Source of the DNA: an uncultured Bacteroidota bacterium
GTDB lineage: Bacteria; Bacteroidota; Bacteroidia; Flavobacteriales; Flavobacteriaceae
DNA: 53,169 bases
Direction of reading: 5' to 3'
Assembly (NCBI GenBank): GCA_902509805.1
Contig: CABWZL010000005.1
Span: 1 to 53,169 of the forward strand
Notes under the pieces: generated by a model
What the model was told of the DNA's origin: nothing
What the model saw: only the letters and a program-made list of their open reading frames with translations
Database searches by the model: none
Made by a program: the position numbers and the translations under genes
Shown here: positions 28,526-38,242 of the stretch, one piece after another
Numbering within the stretch: the stretch's first letter is position 1
Layout of the letters: each line of letters begins with the position of its first letter

Positions 28526-29239
28526 TTATCTGTTCTTAAAAACTCTATTAATCTCTTTAAGGATTTCTATTGAGTTATTTGTGTCCGAATGAATACATAT
28601 TGTGTCAAATACTATTTCACGAGTATCGCCTGTAATTGTTTTAACTGCATTTGATTTTATAATTGATGTTAAATGATTAATGACTTCTTTAGGGTCATTA
28701 ATCATTGCATTTTCATTTTGCCTTGAGACTAAGCTTAAATCTTCATTATAATTTCTATCTCCAAATACTTCATAGATTATATCAAATCCTCTTTGTAAAG
28801 CTAAATTTTCAATCTTAGATTTATAGGGTACATATAATGAATATTTTGATTTATAATCTTTTAATGTGTCAAGATATAGTTCTGAAAGCTCTAAATCATG
28901 TATCATTTCGTTATATAATGCTCCATGAGCTTTAATATGATTTATTTTCTTTCCATATGAATTAGCTATGCTCTCTAGGGATTCAATTTGACTAATTATA
29001 CTATAGGATAATTCAGGTTTTGAAATATCCATTTTTTTTCTTCCAAAATTTAATCTATCAGGATACGATGGGTGAGCTCCAATTTTAACATTACATCTAA
29101 TAGATATCTCAACACATTGTATCATACTTTCAGTATTACCAGCATGACCACCTGAGGCAATATTACATGAGTTAATCATTGGCATAATTAAATGTTCATT
29201 GTTTAAACCCTCTCCTAAATCACAATTAATATTTAACAT
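28526..29239 (-). CDS. pxpA: 5-oxoprolinase subunit A (LamB/YcsF family)
   Basis: PxpA is the LamB/YcsF-type subunit of 5-oxoprolinase. Conserved blocks are NCDLGEGL at 4-11, SCNIASGGHAGN at ~24-35, KIGAHPSYPDRLNFGRK at 52-68, IKAHGALYNEM near 103, EVFGDRNYNEDLSLVSRQ near 156 and CIHSDTNNS near 216. All the usual acidic and His positions are present. The length of 237 is close to the ~245 of E. coli. It overlaps the upstream Nramp-like gene by one base. Confidence 0.94.
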   Translation of the reverse strand: MLNINCDLGEGLNNEHLIMPMINSCNIASGGHAGNTESMIQCVEISIRCNVKIGAHPSYPDRLNFGRKKMDISKPELSYSIISQIESLESIANSYGKKINHIKAHGALYNEMIHDLELSELYLDTLKDYKSKYSLYVPYKSKIENLALQRGFDIIYEVFGDRNYNEDLSLVSRQNENAMINDPKEVINHLTSIIKSNAVKTITGDTREIVFDTICIHSDTNNSIEILKEINRVFKNR

Positions 29240-30429
29240 TATAAAAGAGAGATTAAACCTTTAGATCCTAATATAATAGAGATGATTACTATAAAAAAAC
29301 CAAGAGCATTTTGATACCTATAATTGTATTCACTACTAATTATATTCTTGTTATTGATTAACCACAAGAGTATTATGGCTATAATTGGCAGCAAAAGACT
29401 ATTTGAAAACTGAGCAAACTTTATTATTTCAATTGGGTTAATGTTAATCATTGAAATTAAAACACCTATAAATAGAATTAAAAACCAAACCAGCCTAAAT
29501 CTTCTGCTCTTAAGTGAATCATTCCAACCAAAGCAACTTTTAGCAACGTATGCTGCTGCTAAAGGAGCAGTAATAGAAGAAGTAATTCCTGAAGCAAATA
29601 ACCCTAATCCTAAGAAATAAATTGCAAATTTCCCATAAAGAGGTTCTAATCCAATAGCTAAATCGATTACACCTGTTACATTTTGATTTGATACAGAAGC
29701 AGCTGTTATTATTATTGATAACGACACTATGCCACCCAGAAGAATTGAAATGAAACTTTCTAATCTAGCGACTTTAAGTTTATTAATTGAATTCCATTTC
29801 TCAGAGACCAGAGATGAGTGAAGAAAAATATTATATGGTACTACTGTTGTCCCGATAAGTCCTAATATAATAATCAGGTTATCTGAATTAATTTTAGGTT
29901 TAAACATTCCATTTAACAGATTAGTTATGTCAGGTTTAGTAATAACAGCAGTAATAAAAAATGATAAACTCATAATTATTACAAGAGATATAAGTGACCC
30001 TTCAATAATTTTATAATCTCCTTGATATAGTATTATAAATGCAATTATTCCAATTAAAACTGGAAAATAATTAAATGATTGATTATTAAGGATTGCTGAA
30101 ATACCAAGTGATGCTCCAGTAATATTTCCAGCTTCGTAAGCTGCGTTTCCAATTAAAATAGAAGAAATTATAAGTAATATTATAAGCCTATTTAGTAAAA
30201 CTGATTTTATTGAAGTTCTTATAACCTCAGCTAAATTCATTCTTGTAATTAAGCCGATTCTTAATGACATTTCTTGAAGTACGATTGTTGAAAATGTAGA
30301 TAAAATAATTGCCCAAATTAATGAGTATCCAAAAGAAGCACCAGCAATTGTGCAAAGAGTAACAGTTCCAGGTCCAATAAATGCTGCCGCAATTAATACA
30401 CCTGGCCCTATATCTCTGAACCATTTCAT
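29239..30429 (-). CDS. Nramp-superfamily transporter lacking metal ligands
   Basis: This is an inner-membrane transporter of the Nramp superfamily (LeuT fold), 396 residues with about 11 helices. It resembles YcsG, the Nramp-like protein encoded beside the ycsF/kipIA genes in Bacillus. True metal carriers have DPGN in helix 1 and MPH in helix 6. Here helix 1 reads GPGT at 19-22 and helix 6 VPYN at 197-200, so Asp, Asn and Met of the metal site are Gly, Thr and Val. A divalent-metal substrate is therefore doubtful. The operon position, between an M14 peptidase and pxpA with one-base overlaps on both sides, suggests transport of 5-oxoproline or a small amino-acid-like solute. That is inference. 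Confidence 0.85.
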   Translation of the reverse strand: MKWFRDIGPGVLIAAAFIGPGTVTLCTIAGASFGYSLIWAIILSTFSTIVLQEMSLRIGLITRMNLAEVIRTSIKSVLLNRLIILLIISSILIGNAAYEAGNITGASLGISAILNNQSFNYFPVLIGIIAFIILYQGDYKIIEGSLISLVIIMSLSFFITAVITKPDITNLLNGMFKPKINSDNLIIILGLIGTTVVPYNIFLHSSLVSEKWNSINKLKVARLESFISILLGGIVSLSIIITAASVSNQNVTGVIDLAIGLEPLYGKFAIYFLGLGLFASGITSSITAPLAAAYVAKSCFGWNDSLKSRRFRLVWFLILFIGVLISMININPIEIIKFAQFSNSLLLPIIAIILLWLINNKNIISSEYNYRYQNALGFFIVIISIILGSKGLISLL

Positions 30430-32942
30430 TATGGAACTTGAATCTTATCTCCTAGCAATATTGCATTTAGAAATAGTCTATTTGTCCCATACCATGAGCC
30501 TCTAAAATTAGGGTTATCAGAAAACATAACTGCTCTTCCGTTTCCAATTTTTGATACTAATAAAGAAATTGTAGAATCAAGTTTTTTTGCATTATTATCT
30601 GTTATAAATCCATCTATCAATGGATCGTTAGAATACCTTACAACAGATGAATATTCATTATCTGATGGTTGAATCCATACAGTGTTATTTCTATAAACTG
30701 GAATATTAGAATCCTCATATCCAAATCCTATAGGGTGTGTTAAATCAACTTGGGCATTTAATATAATACCACCTATTCTTTCTTTTCCTCTATTGTCTTG
30801 TGCATCGATATATGGTTGATAATCTTTTTTACTCTCATTTTTATCGGATTTAAGTAGCTTTTCGTTTACAATTCCATTATCAATAAGGAATTTTGAACCA
30901 GAGCCTATTGAAATAATTGTATTGCCATTACTTGCCCAATCTTTAATTTTTTTTATTTGACCTTCATTAAAATCATAACTTCCAGATACTATTACCATTG
31001 TTGTGTAAGTATCTAAAGAAACTCTATCAAAATTTCTAATAGGTATTTTTGAAATTGGCATTCCTACTCTCTGATCTAAAAGATGCCATACTTCTCCTGC
31101 TTCATAAGATCTAACTCCAGTTCCTACTAACATCATTGCCTTTTGTTTTTTTAAAGGAGAAACATATCTACTTCCAAGGTCAATTCCACCTGAACTTAAA
31201 CCAGAAGGAGCAGAGTAAACATTTACTTGAAATTTATTCTGAATGTTTTCAAGTTTATTAAATAATTCTTTTGGACTAATTTTTTGAAGACTTACTGGAA
31301 TTACTAAAGAACCATAGTCAAATGGAATAAGTCCACTAGAAGTATTTATTGTAAATGGTTTGAAAGCAGTTGATACTAGGATATCACTGTTGACTAAACT
31401 GTTAATTACTGCTGGAATATTATAATCAATAGAATTAATTATATATGCATATTCAGATTCATCTATTTTATTTACGGTAAATAGATTATCAAGATTATCA
31501 AGTTCAACACCTTGAATATCCTTTGATGAAGAATCATAATCAATATCGTAAAAGTTAGCAATTGACCAAGCTGAAGCATCATAAAAAACACTATCTCTAA
31601 ATTCAGTATTAGTTTCAAAGATGGATCTCACAGTTCTATAATTCTTTTGTTTTGTTGGAACAAAGAAATTGTCATTGTCTTTTAATACACTTATATTATG
31701 AATCATTAATTTATCAATAAATGCTTTAGTCTTATTTCTGTCTTTTCCCATTTTGAAAGAATAACCCTTTATTCTTTTTTTATCTGCATCTGTTAGTGCT
31801 GAGGCAAAAAATCTTTGCTGATATTCCATTAATTCATCTTTCATTTCAACTGATCCTTTAACAGTATTCATTCCTGAAACATATTGGTTTCTTATTGTAA
31901 AAGGAAATGTAATCTCTCCAAATTGAGTTACCTGTTTATGCCCTCTAGAGCTTGCTTGTTCAAATAACATACCTATTCCACCCATTAAATCACCATAGGA
32001 AGAATGATACCCTGGATATGTCTTATCAAAAGCTTCTTTTGAAAAATACATCGACCCTATTTCGTCTAAACCTTTGGCAAAAAATTCTCCAAATAATCTT
32101 TCAAAATATTCATAGTTCTCTTGGGGTATAACAGGGTCTTTTGCAGCATGAGTTTTCCATGGAACAAAAAAATATGTACTGTTACTTCCCATTTCATGAA
32201 AATCCATAGTCACATTTGGATACCAATTATGATGAAATTCAATTTTACCTCTAGTTTCTGGATGAATTCCAAGCAGCACATCTCTATTTAAATCAAACCA
32301 ATAATGATTAGTTCTTCCGCCGGGCCAATATTCGTTATGTTCAGCATCCTGTGGATCGTCAACAAGAGGTGAACCTTTATAACTATTAACCCATTGAGTA
32401 TGTCTATCTCTACCATCTGGATTTATTGTAGGGTCAATTAATACTATTGAATTTTCTAAGTACTCTTCAACTTCATTTGATTTAGAGCTGATTAGTGTGT
32501 ATGCAGTAAGCATTGCAGCTTCTGAACTAGAAGGTTCATTTCCATGAACATTATATCCAAGATTTACTATTACAGGAAAATCTGTTGGTTTAATAGATTT
32601 ATTATAATTTTCATCATCTGGTCTTATATAAGAAAGATGCGATTTTCTAATTGTTTCTATATTTTTAATCTTTTCAGGAGAACTTACTATCAAATAAATT
32701 AATTTTCTCCCTTCATATGATGTTGCATAGCTAAACATATCTGCTTTATCTGAGATATTAGATAGATATGTCATATAAGAAACAATTAGATCATGTCTTG
32801 TATGCATTTCACCTATAGGATAGCCTAAAAACTCCTCAGGAGACTTTATATTTTCATCAAAAGGAGCATATTTTTCGTAATAATAATCTTGTGAATAAAG
32901 TGAGCCTAAAAATATAAGGTTAAGTAATATAATTTTTTTCAT
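30429..32942 (-). CDS. secreted M14-family zinc carboxypeptidase-like protein
   Basis: This exported 837-residue protein has a signal peptide cut at LYS-QDYYY. The M14 metallopeptidase domain spans roughly 40-350. Zinc ligands are His133 and Glu136 in NVHGNEPSSSE, and His249 in MDFHEMG. PTINPDGRDRH near 171-181 carries the substrate-binding Asn-Pro-Asp-Gly-Arg motif, and Glu328 in MLFEQASS is the likely catalytic Glu. The rest (350-837) is a large extension with mixed folds, including a segment (MLVGTGVRSYEAGEVWHLLDQR to GSGSKFLIDNGI) that looks like a glutamine-amidotransferase-type Rossmann domain without obvious catalytic Cys. It probably trims peptides in the periplasm or outside. It sits 10 bases after the amidohydrolase gene. 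Confidence 0.88.
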   Translation of the reverse strand: MKKIILLNLIFLGSLYSQDYYYEKYAPFDENIKSPEEFLGYPIGEMHTRHDLIVSYMTYLSNISDKADMFSYATSYEGRKLIYLIVSSPEKIKNIETIRKSHLSYIRPDDENYNKSIKPTDFPVIVNLGYNVHGNEPSSSEAAMLTAYTLISSKSNEVEEYLENSIVLIDPTINPDGRDRHTQWVNSYKGSPLVDDPQDAEHNEYWPGGRTNHYWFDLNRDVLLGIHPETRGKIEFHHNWYPNVTMDFHEMGSNSTYFFVPWKTHAAKDPVIPQENYEYFERLFGEFFAKGLDEIGSMYFSKEAFDKTYPGYHSSYGDLMGGIGMLFEQASSRGHKQVTQFGEITFPFTIRNQYVSGMNTVKGSVEMKDELMEYQQRFFASALTDADKKRIKGYSFKMGKDRNKTKAFIDKLMIHNISVLKDNDNFFVPTKQKNYRTVRSIFETNTEFRDSVFYDASAWSIANFYDIDYDSSSKDIQGVELDNLDNLFTVNKIDESEYAYIINSIDYNIPAVINSLVNSDILVSTAFKPFTINTSSGLIPFDYGSLVIPVSLQKISPKELFNKLENIQNKFQVNVYSAPSGLSSGGIDLGSRYVSPLKKQKAMMLVGTGVRSYEAGEVWHLLDQRVGMPISKIPIRNFDRVSLDTYTTMVIVSGSYDFNEGQIKKIKDWASNGNTIISIGSGSKFLIDNGIVNEKLLKSDKNESKKDYQPYIDAQDNRGKERIGGIILNAQVDLTHPIGFGYEDSNIPVYRNNTVWIQPSDNEYSSVVRYSNDPLIDGFITDNNAKKLDSTISLLVSKIGNGRAVMFSDNPNFRGSWYGTNRLFLNAILLGDKIQVP

Positions 32943-32952
32943 AGTTCTTGTT

Positions 32953-35900
32953 TTATTTATTTAAACCTGGAAGTGAACTTGGTGCTTTTTCTTGCCAGTT
33001 AAAATTTTCAGATTTTTTTTCTAGTGGGTATACTTGATTTAAATTATCACCATTGTATAACCTGCCGTTTTTCATAACCATTTCAATAGAACTTGTATTT
33101 CTTATTTCATTCAATGGGTCCTTATTAAGGATTACTAAGTCTGCTAACTTTCCTTTTTCTATTGACCCAAGCTCTTTATCAAGGCCGATTGCATATGCTC
33201 CTTGAATAGTAGCAACTTTTAACATATCATGATTTGATATACCACCTGAAGCAATACTCCATAATTCCCAATGATATCCTATTCCTTCGAACTGTCCATG
33301 AGAACCAACTCCTGCAATACCCCCTTGTTCTACTAGATCTTTTACAAATACACTGAGCTCTTCAAAGGCATATTCATCTTCATGAAACCAACCAGCTTTA
33401 ATTCTTCTTTTTGAATCTAATTCATCTTTAGGAGTAAAAAACTTAACTTTTTCATCATTATGAATATCTTCTGTAGCAAAATAATAATTCTCTGCCCATG
33501 GTCCACCATATGTAACTAAAAGTGTAGGTGTATAAGCTTTTTTGGTAAATGCAGTTAAACCAACTATATCATCGTATACTGGATATATTGGATGATTATG
33601 TTCTTGACCTGGATATCCATCTATAGTTTCAGTTAAATTTAGCCTTAAATTTAAACTTCCTTCGGTTGTAGGCATTATTTCTTGCTCCTTAGCTGCCATT
33701 AAAATCCATTGTCTTTGCTGCCTATTTCCTGCTACATACATTTTAATTGTTTTGGTATTATAATATTTTGAATATTGTTTCATTACGTCTCTAGCATCAT
33801 CTAAACTTTTAACATTATAGCCCCAATACCCAAGACCTGGACCAGTAGAATAAACTCTAGGACCCAAAATCTTTCCCGTTTCAACCATATCAGCATATGT
33901 AAGAACATCTGTAGTTGCAGTTTGAGGGTCTCTGGTTGTAGTAACTCCATTTGCAAGATTAGCTGCATAAGAAGCAGGCTGATATCTATGAAGTCCCCAT
34001 CTAGGCCACATGTGTGCATGGGTATCTACAAATCCCGGCAAAATAGTTTTGCCAGTCATATCCATTTTTATAAGGTTTTCGTCTTCAATTATTATTTCTT
34101 TATCACTTACTTCAATAATTCGATTATTCTTAATATAAACCTGTCCATTCTGAATTATTTGATCGCCATTCATTGTTATTATCTTCGCATTTGATAATAA
34201 AATTGAACTATTAGGTATATCTCTATCTACAGTAACTTCAATTTGAATCTCATCAGGTGAAAATTCATCAGTTTTATCATCTTCCGAAACCTCTTCAGCC
34301 AACTCAGGATTCAATTCTGCAATTTTCTCTGCTAATTCATCTTTTTTCTTTTCTTCTTCTGACTTTTCATCGTCTTTTTCATCTTGATCCCTATCAAATT
34401 GTTCAGCATCATTTAGATTATATGTTAAAAAGGAATTTCCTATAGACCAGTTTATAGAGTTAGAATCCTTGCTCCATGATGGAAATTCGCCACCAATCTT
34501 TGTTAATTTTCTAGCTGGAAAGGATGAGAATTTAGGATTAGAAACTGAAATTTTTAATGATTCTAGACCTGTGTAAGGAATAGTAAAGCTATATAGGTTA
34601 TTGCTAACTTTCGCTAATCCTTTAGACCCATCTGGTGAAATTAAAATTAAACTTGCATTTGAAGGTCTTTTTGTATCTCCAGATCCATAAGGAGTTGTTC
34701 CAGTGACCTTAACTATGTTTTTTTCGTCAGTTCCATCCCATTTAATTGAAACCAAACCCTTAGAGTTATCAAAAAGATATATTCTATCTTTTCCATCAAC
34801 AAAGTGCGGATAAGATCTTCCTTTTGATTCACTAATGTAATTAAGTTGGCCCCCTTTTGAAGAAATCCACATAATTTTTTCATTTGATTTAAATGCCCCA
34901 GGACCTTCACTTCCCCTGTAGTTTCTTGCATCTCCTATTGTAAATACAATTCTATCACCACCTGGATTCCATTTAGGATTCATATAAACCCCGTTTATTC
35001 TCCTCTCGTTACTTTGAGTTAATAGAAAAGGTTCCCTTTTACCATCTGATCTCACTTTAAACAATGAACCACCTTTGTTATCATTCCACGTAACAAAAAC
35101 TATTTCTTTACCATCAGGACTCCAATCAGGCATCGCTTCAATTGTTTCATCTTCAAAAGATGTCAACCTAGTTATTTGATTTGAATCTAAATCCATTAAA
35201 TACAATTTATTTAATGCTGTAAATGCAATTTTTTTACTATCGGGAGAGATAGATGGATTCCTAATTTGATTAACAATCATAGACTTTTCATCTGAGATTT
35301 CATAGTCAAACTTTAATTCAGGCCCTACTTCTATAGTCTCATTAATCTGAAAAGGTATTTCATATGATTTACCTTCTAGTATATCAATTTTATTTATTTT
35401 TCCTCCATATGATAAAATTAAATTTTTACTATCCGGTGTGAAGGCCATATTTGGAAGAACTCCCATTGTTGCTTGAGATTCCTGATCATCTTTTTGAACA
35501 GGGAAAGCTAGCCATCTTTCATATCCAGTCTCTAAATTACGAATTCTAAGTGCAGTTTTGTCCTCATACCTAGTACCATATACTAGACTCTTTCCGTCAG
35601 GTGAAAGGGTTGGTGTAAAAGCTGAACCAAATCTTGATGTTTCTCTTTTTATCTCTCCTGTTTCTCGATCATATTTTGAAATTTGATATTGAGGAAGGCC
35701 TGCATTGTACTGCCATGAATTAGTTCTATTTGCATACCATATATATCTGTCATTAACTCCTACTTCAGGTTGAACTATTTTTAAAGATGATGGTTTATCA
35801 ATTAACTTAACTCCACTCCCACCATCCTTATGGTACATATGCAGCTTTAGGTTTCTTCTTCCTTTAGAAACTATTAAATAATCTCCATCTTTAGACCAAT

Positions 35901-36327
35901 CTGCAAAAGCAGTCTGATTATCTTTTTCCTTTGTAATTTGAATTGAATCATTTGAATTTAAATCTCTAATCCAGACATTATTTCCTCCACTCTTATCACT
36001 TACATAAACTATTGACTCTCCATTAGGAGAATACTTTGGATGAGAATCAAATGCCATTCCTTTAGTTATACGCTTAGCTTTACCTCCAGATATTGGAATT
36101 GAGTAAATATCACCAAGAAGATCAAAAACTATTGTTTGTCCATCCGGACTAACGTCCAAAGACATCCACGAACCAGTATCTGTGTTCAAATCATAAAATC
36201 TCCCGGGTTTAATAGGTAAATTTTTATTAGATTTTTCTTTCTTTTCTTTTTCTTCAGTTTTGTCTTGAGCAAAAATAATATTTGAGGAAATCATGAAGAT
36301 TAGAAGTGAATAAATAATTTTTTTCAT
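32953..36327 (-). CDS. exported TolB-propeller/amidohydrolase fusion
   Basis: This is a 1124-residue exported enzyme with a signal peptide cut at IFA-QDKTEE. Residues ~45-640 hold a chain of TolB/WD40-like beta-propeller repeats; the recurring SPDGKxI pattern appears at least eight times (for example SPDGQTIVFDLLGDIYSIP and SPDGKEIVFVTWND). A strongly acidic linker (~640-700) leads to an amidohydrolase-superfamily barrel. That barrel has the metal motif DTHAH (His770, His772), further histidines in GQEHNHPIYPVYDD and GVGSHGQFEG, and the closing GSIEKGKLADLVILNKDPL. Homologues in Bacteroidota are called amidohydrolase or imidazolonepropionase-like, and peptide or cyclic-amide substrates are possible. 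It is first in the operon leading to pxpABC. Confidence 0.87.
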   Translation of the reverse strand: MKKIIYSLLIFMISSNIIFAQDKTEEKEKKEKSNKNLPIKPGRFYDLNTDTGSWMSLDVSPDGQTIVFDLLGDIYSIPISGGKAKRITKGMAFDSHPKYSPNGESIVYVSDKSGGNNVWIRDLNSNDSIQITKEKDNQTAFADWSKDGDYLIVSKGRRNLKLHMYHKDGGSGVKLIDKPSSLKIVQPEVGVNDRYIWYANRTNSWQYNAGLPQYQISKYDRETGEIKRETSRFGSAFTPTLSPDGKSLVYGTRYEDKTALRIRNLETGYERWLAFPVQKDDQESQATMGVLPNMAFTPDSKNLILSYGGKINKIDILEGKSYEIPFQINETIEVGPELKFDYEISDEKSMIVNQIRNPSISPDSKKIAFTALNKLYLMDLDSNQITRLTSFEDETIEAMPDWSPDGKEIVFVTWNDNKGGSLFKVRSDGKREPFLLTQSNERRINGVYMNPKWNPGGDRIVFTIGDARNYRGSEGPGAFKSNEKIMWISSKGGQLNYISESKGRSYPHFVDGKDRIYLFDNSKGLVSIKWDGTDEKNIVKVTGTTPYGSGDTKRPSNASLILISPDGSKGLAKVSNNLYSFTIPYTGLESLKISVSNPKFSSFPARKLTKIGGEFPSWSKDSNSINWSIGNSFLTYNLNDAEQFDRDQDEKDDEKSEEEKKKDELAEKIAELNPELAEEVSEDDKTDEFSPDEIQIEVTVDRDIPNSSILLSNAKIITMNGDQIIQNGQVYIKNNRIIEVSDKEIIIEDENLIKMDMTGKTILPGFVDTHAHMWPRWGLHRYQPASYAANLANGVTTTRDPQTATTDVLTYADMVETGKILGPRVYSTGPGLGYWGYNVKSLDDARDVMKQYSKYYNTKTIKMYVAGNRQQRQWILMAAKEQEIMPTTEGSLNLRLNLTETIDGYPGQEHNHPIYPVYDDIVGLTAFTKKAYTPTLLVTYGGPWAENYYFATEDIHNDEKVKFFTPKDELDSKRRIKAGWFHEDEYAFEELSVFVKDLVEQGGIAGVGSHGQFEGIGYHWELWSIASGGISNHDMLKVATIQGAYAIGLDKELGSIEKGKLADLVILNKDPLNEIRNTSSIEMVMKNGRLYNGDNLNQVYPLEKKSENFNWQEKAPSSLPGLNK

Positions 36328-36374
36328 AACAATGGTTTTTATAAATATAAATGTTTTTAGAATTCTTTTAACAC

Positions 36375-36402
36375 TTGTGATATAAGTAATTAGTTATATT
36401 TG
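36375..36402 (+). promoter_or_regulatory. promoter of the M1 aminopeptidase gene
   Basis: TTG (36375-36377), then 17 bases, then TATATTTG (36395-36402): a complete match to the Flavobacterium-type -33/-7 pattern. The predicted start of transcription is near 36409, 15 bases before the ATG at 36424. A TTG that might be read as a start codon (36400) lies inside this -7 box, so it cannot be the start. Confidence 0.7.
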
Positions 36403-36423
36403 GTTCAAAATAAATCTAACCTA

Positions 36424-38241
36424 ATGAATATGAATACCTCACCTTTAGTACTATTCTTATCTTTATTTTTCATCAATAGTATACAAAGTCAAAACTACTG
36501 GCAACAAGAGGTTGATTATAAGATTACAGTAGATATAAATGCAAAGAATAACTCTTATAAAGGAGATCAGGAGATAATCTATACCAACAATTCACTAGAC
36601 ACTTTAAATAAAGTCTTTTTTCACTTATACTTTAATGCATTCAGAAAAGGGAGTGATATGGCTGTAAGATTAAATAATGGGGATGATATTAATACTAGGT
36701 TTGATGTAGATATAAGCAAATTAAAGCCAGAGGAAGAAGGGTTTCTAAGTGTTACCAACCTCAAACAGGATAATGTTAATGTTGAAACCTATTTATCAGA
36801 TACAATTTTAGAGGTAACACTTGCCAGTCCTCTTTTGCCAGGAAGCTCGTCTGTCTTCACAATGGATTTTAATGGTCAGGTACCTATAACTATTAGAAGA
36901 GCTGGAAGAGATTCTCCAATGGGAGTTAAATTTTCAATGGCTCAATGGTATCCAAAAATGTCAGAATATGACTATGAAGGATGGAATACAGCCCCATATA
37001 CTGGAAGAGAGTTTCATGGTGTTTGGGGAGATTTTGATGTTACAATTAAAATTGATGAGGAATATATAGTTGCTGCATCTGGATATCTTCAAGAAAGTGA
37101 CCCTGCAAATTTTAAGCTTGGTGTTAAATCTGGAAAAAAGAGAATTTGGAATTTTCTAGCTCCAAAAGTTCATGATTTTACTTGGGCTGCAGATCCTGAT
37201 TATATTCATGATATTTATCAAGGAGCTAATGGAGTACAATTGAATTTCTATTATAAAAATGACCCTGAAATAATCGATAATTGGAAAGCTTTACAGCCAA
37301 TCACTGCTGAACTTTTAAAATTTTTCAATAAAAACATTGGAACTTATCCATATAAGCAATATTCGGTTGTTCAAGGAGGAGATGGTGGAATGGAATACTC
37401 TATGCTAACACTTGTTAACTCTGGTAAAGATTTTGTTCCTCTTGTAAGTGTAACTTCTCATGAACTTGCACATGCATGGTTCCAAGGAGTATTAGCTACT
37501 AATGAAATGAATCATGAATGGATGGATGAAGGTTCAGCAAGTTTTTTTGGAGATTTAGCTGAGAGCTTTGTTCTAGGTTCTGATTTCAATAATTCTATCA
37601 GTAGTTCATATGGAAGATATATAAGTTTAGCAAATTCTGGACAAGAAATGCCTCAGTCGACTAATGCAAACAGATATAAACATAATAGAGCATATGAATC
37701 CACAGCATATTCAAAAGGGTTTGTATTCTTGAGTCAATTAAGGTATATAATTGGTTTAGAAGCTTTCAATAAAACAATAAAAAATTACTTTAATACTTAC
37801 AAGTTTACTCATCCATTACCAAATGATTTAAGAAGAATTGCTGAACAGTCTTCAGGAATTCTTTTAAACTGGTATTTAACAGACTGGACCCAAACAACAA
37901 ATAAAATTGATTATTCAATTAATCAAGTTGAAAAAGATAAAAACAGATCCAATATTACTTTAGAAAGAATTGGGTTAATGCCAATGCCTCTTGAAGTATT
38001 AGTTACATTTAAGGATGGAGCGGAGGAATATTATTATATACCTATTTCTCTAATGAGAGGTGATAAGAAACAACCTAAATACGCTAAAAGTTGGATACAA
38101 CTTGATGATTGGTCCTGGGCTTCAAAAAAATATACTTTTAAAATAAAGCATAAACTAGAATCTATTAAATCAATTGATATAAATCCTACTGGACTTATAG
38201 CGGATACTGATTATACAAATGATATACTTATATTCGATTAG
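36424..38241 (+). CDS. exported M1-family aminopeptidase
   Basis: This is a zinc aminopeptidase of the M1 (gluzincin) family, which removes N-terminal residues from peptides outside the cytoplasm. Starting at ATG 36424 it has a signal peptide cut at IQS-QNYW and 605 residues. The exopeptidase motif GGMEYSML lies near 318-325. Zinc and catalytic residues are His346, Glu347 and His350 in HELAH, and Glu369 in MDEG, with the exact 18-residue spacing of the family. The start is fixed by the promoter just upstream. It is divergent from the amidohydrolase-M14-pxp operon and probably belongs to the same peptide-use function. Confidence 0.92.
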   Translation: MNMNTSPLVLFLSLFFINSIQSQNYWQQEVDYKITVDINAKNNSYKGDQEIIYTNNSLDTLNKVFFHLYFNAFRKGSDMAVRLNNGDDINTRFDVDISKLKPEEEGFLSVTNLKQDNVNVETYLSDTILEVTLASPLLPGSSSVFTMDFNGQVPITIRRAGRDSPMGVKFSMAQWYPKMSEYDYEGWNTAPYTGREFHGVWGDFDVTIKIDEEYIVAASGYLQESDPANFKLGVKSGKKRIWNFLAPKVHDFTWAADPDYIHDIYQGANGVQLNFYYKNDPEIIDNWKALQPITAELLKFFNKNIGTYPYKQYSVVQGGDGGMEYSMLTLVNSGKDFVPLVSVTSHELAHAWFQGVLATNEMNHEWMDEGSASFFGDLAESFVLGSDFNNSISSSYGRYISLANSGQEMPQSTNANRYKHNRAYESTAYSKGFVFLSQLRYIIGLEAFNKTIKNYFNTYKFTHPLPNDLRRIAEQSSGILLNWYLTDWTQTTNKIDYSINQVEKDKNRSNITLERIGLMPMPLEVLVTFKDGAEEYYYIPISLMRGDKKQPKYAKSWIQLDDWSWASKKYTFKIKHKLESIKSIDINPTGLIADTDYTNDILIFD

Positions 38242-38242
38242 A

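Noticed and set aside
33922..34194. Open frame antisense to the amidohydrolase gene
   Set aside because: It lies fully inside a well-supported gene, has no promoter box or known motif, and looks like chance. Other antisense frames inside dsbD, carB, priA, ftsK and the DASS gene were rejected for the same reason.
36400..36423. Upstream TTG as start of the M1 aminopeptidase
   Set aside because: The codon is part of the -7 box TATATTTG and the longer N-terminus would spoil the signal peptide.
38219..38242. ATG at 38219 as start of the hydroxylase
   Set aside because: It would overlap the M1 gene by 23 bases; the ATG at 38243 directly after the M1 stop gives a normal N-terminus.
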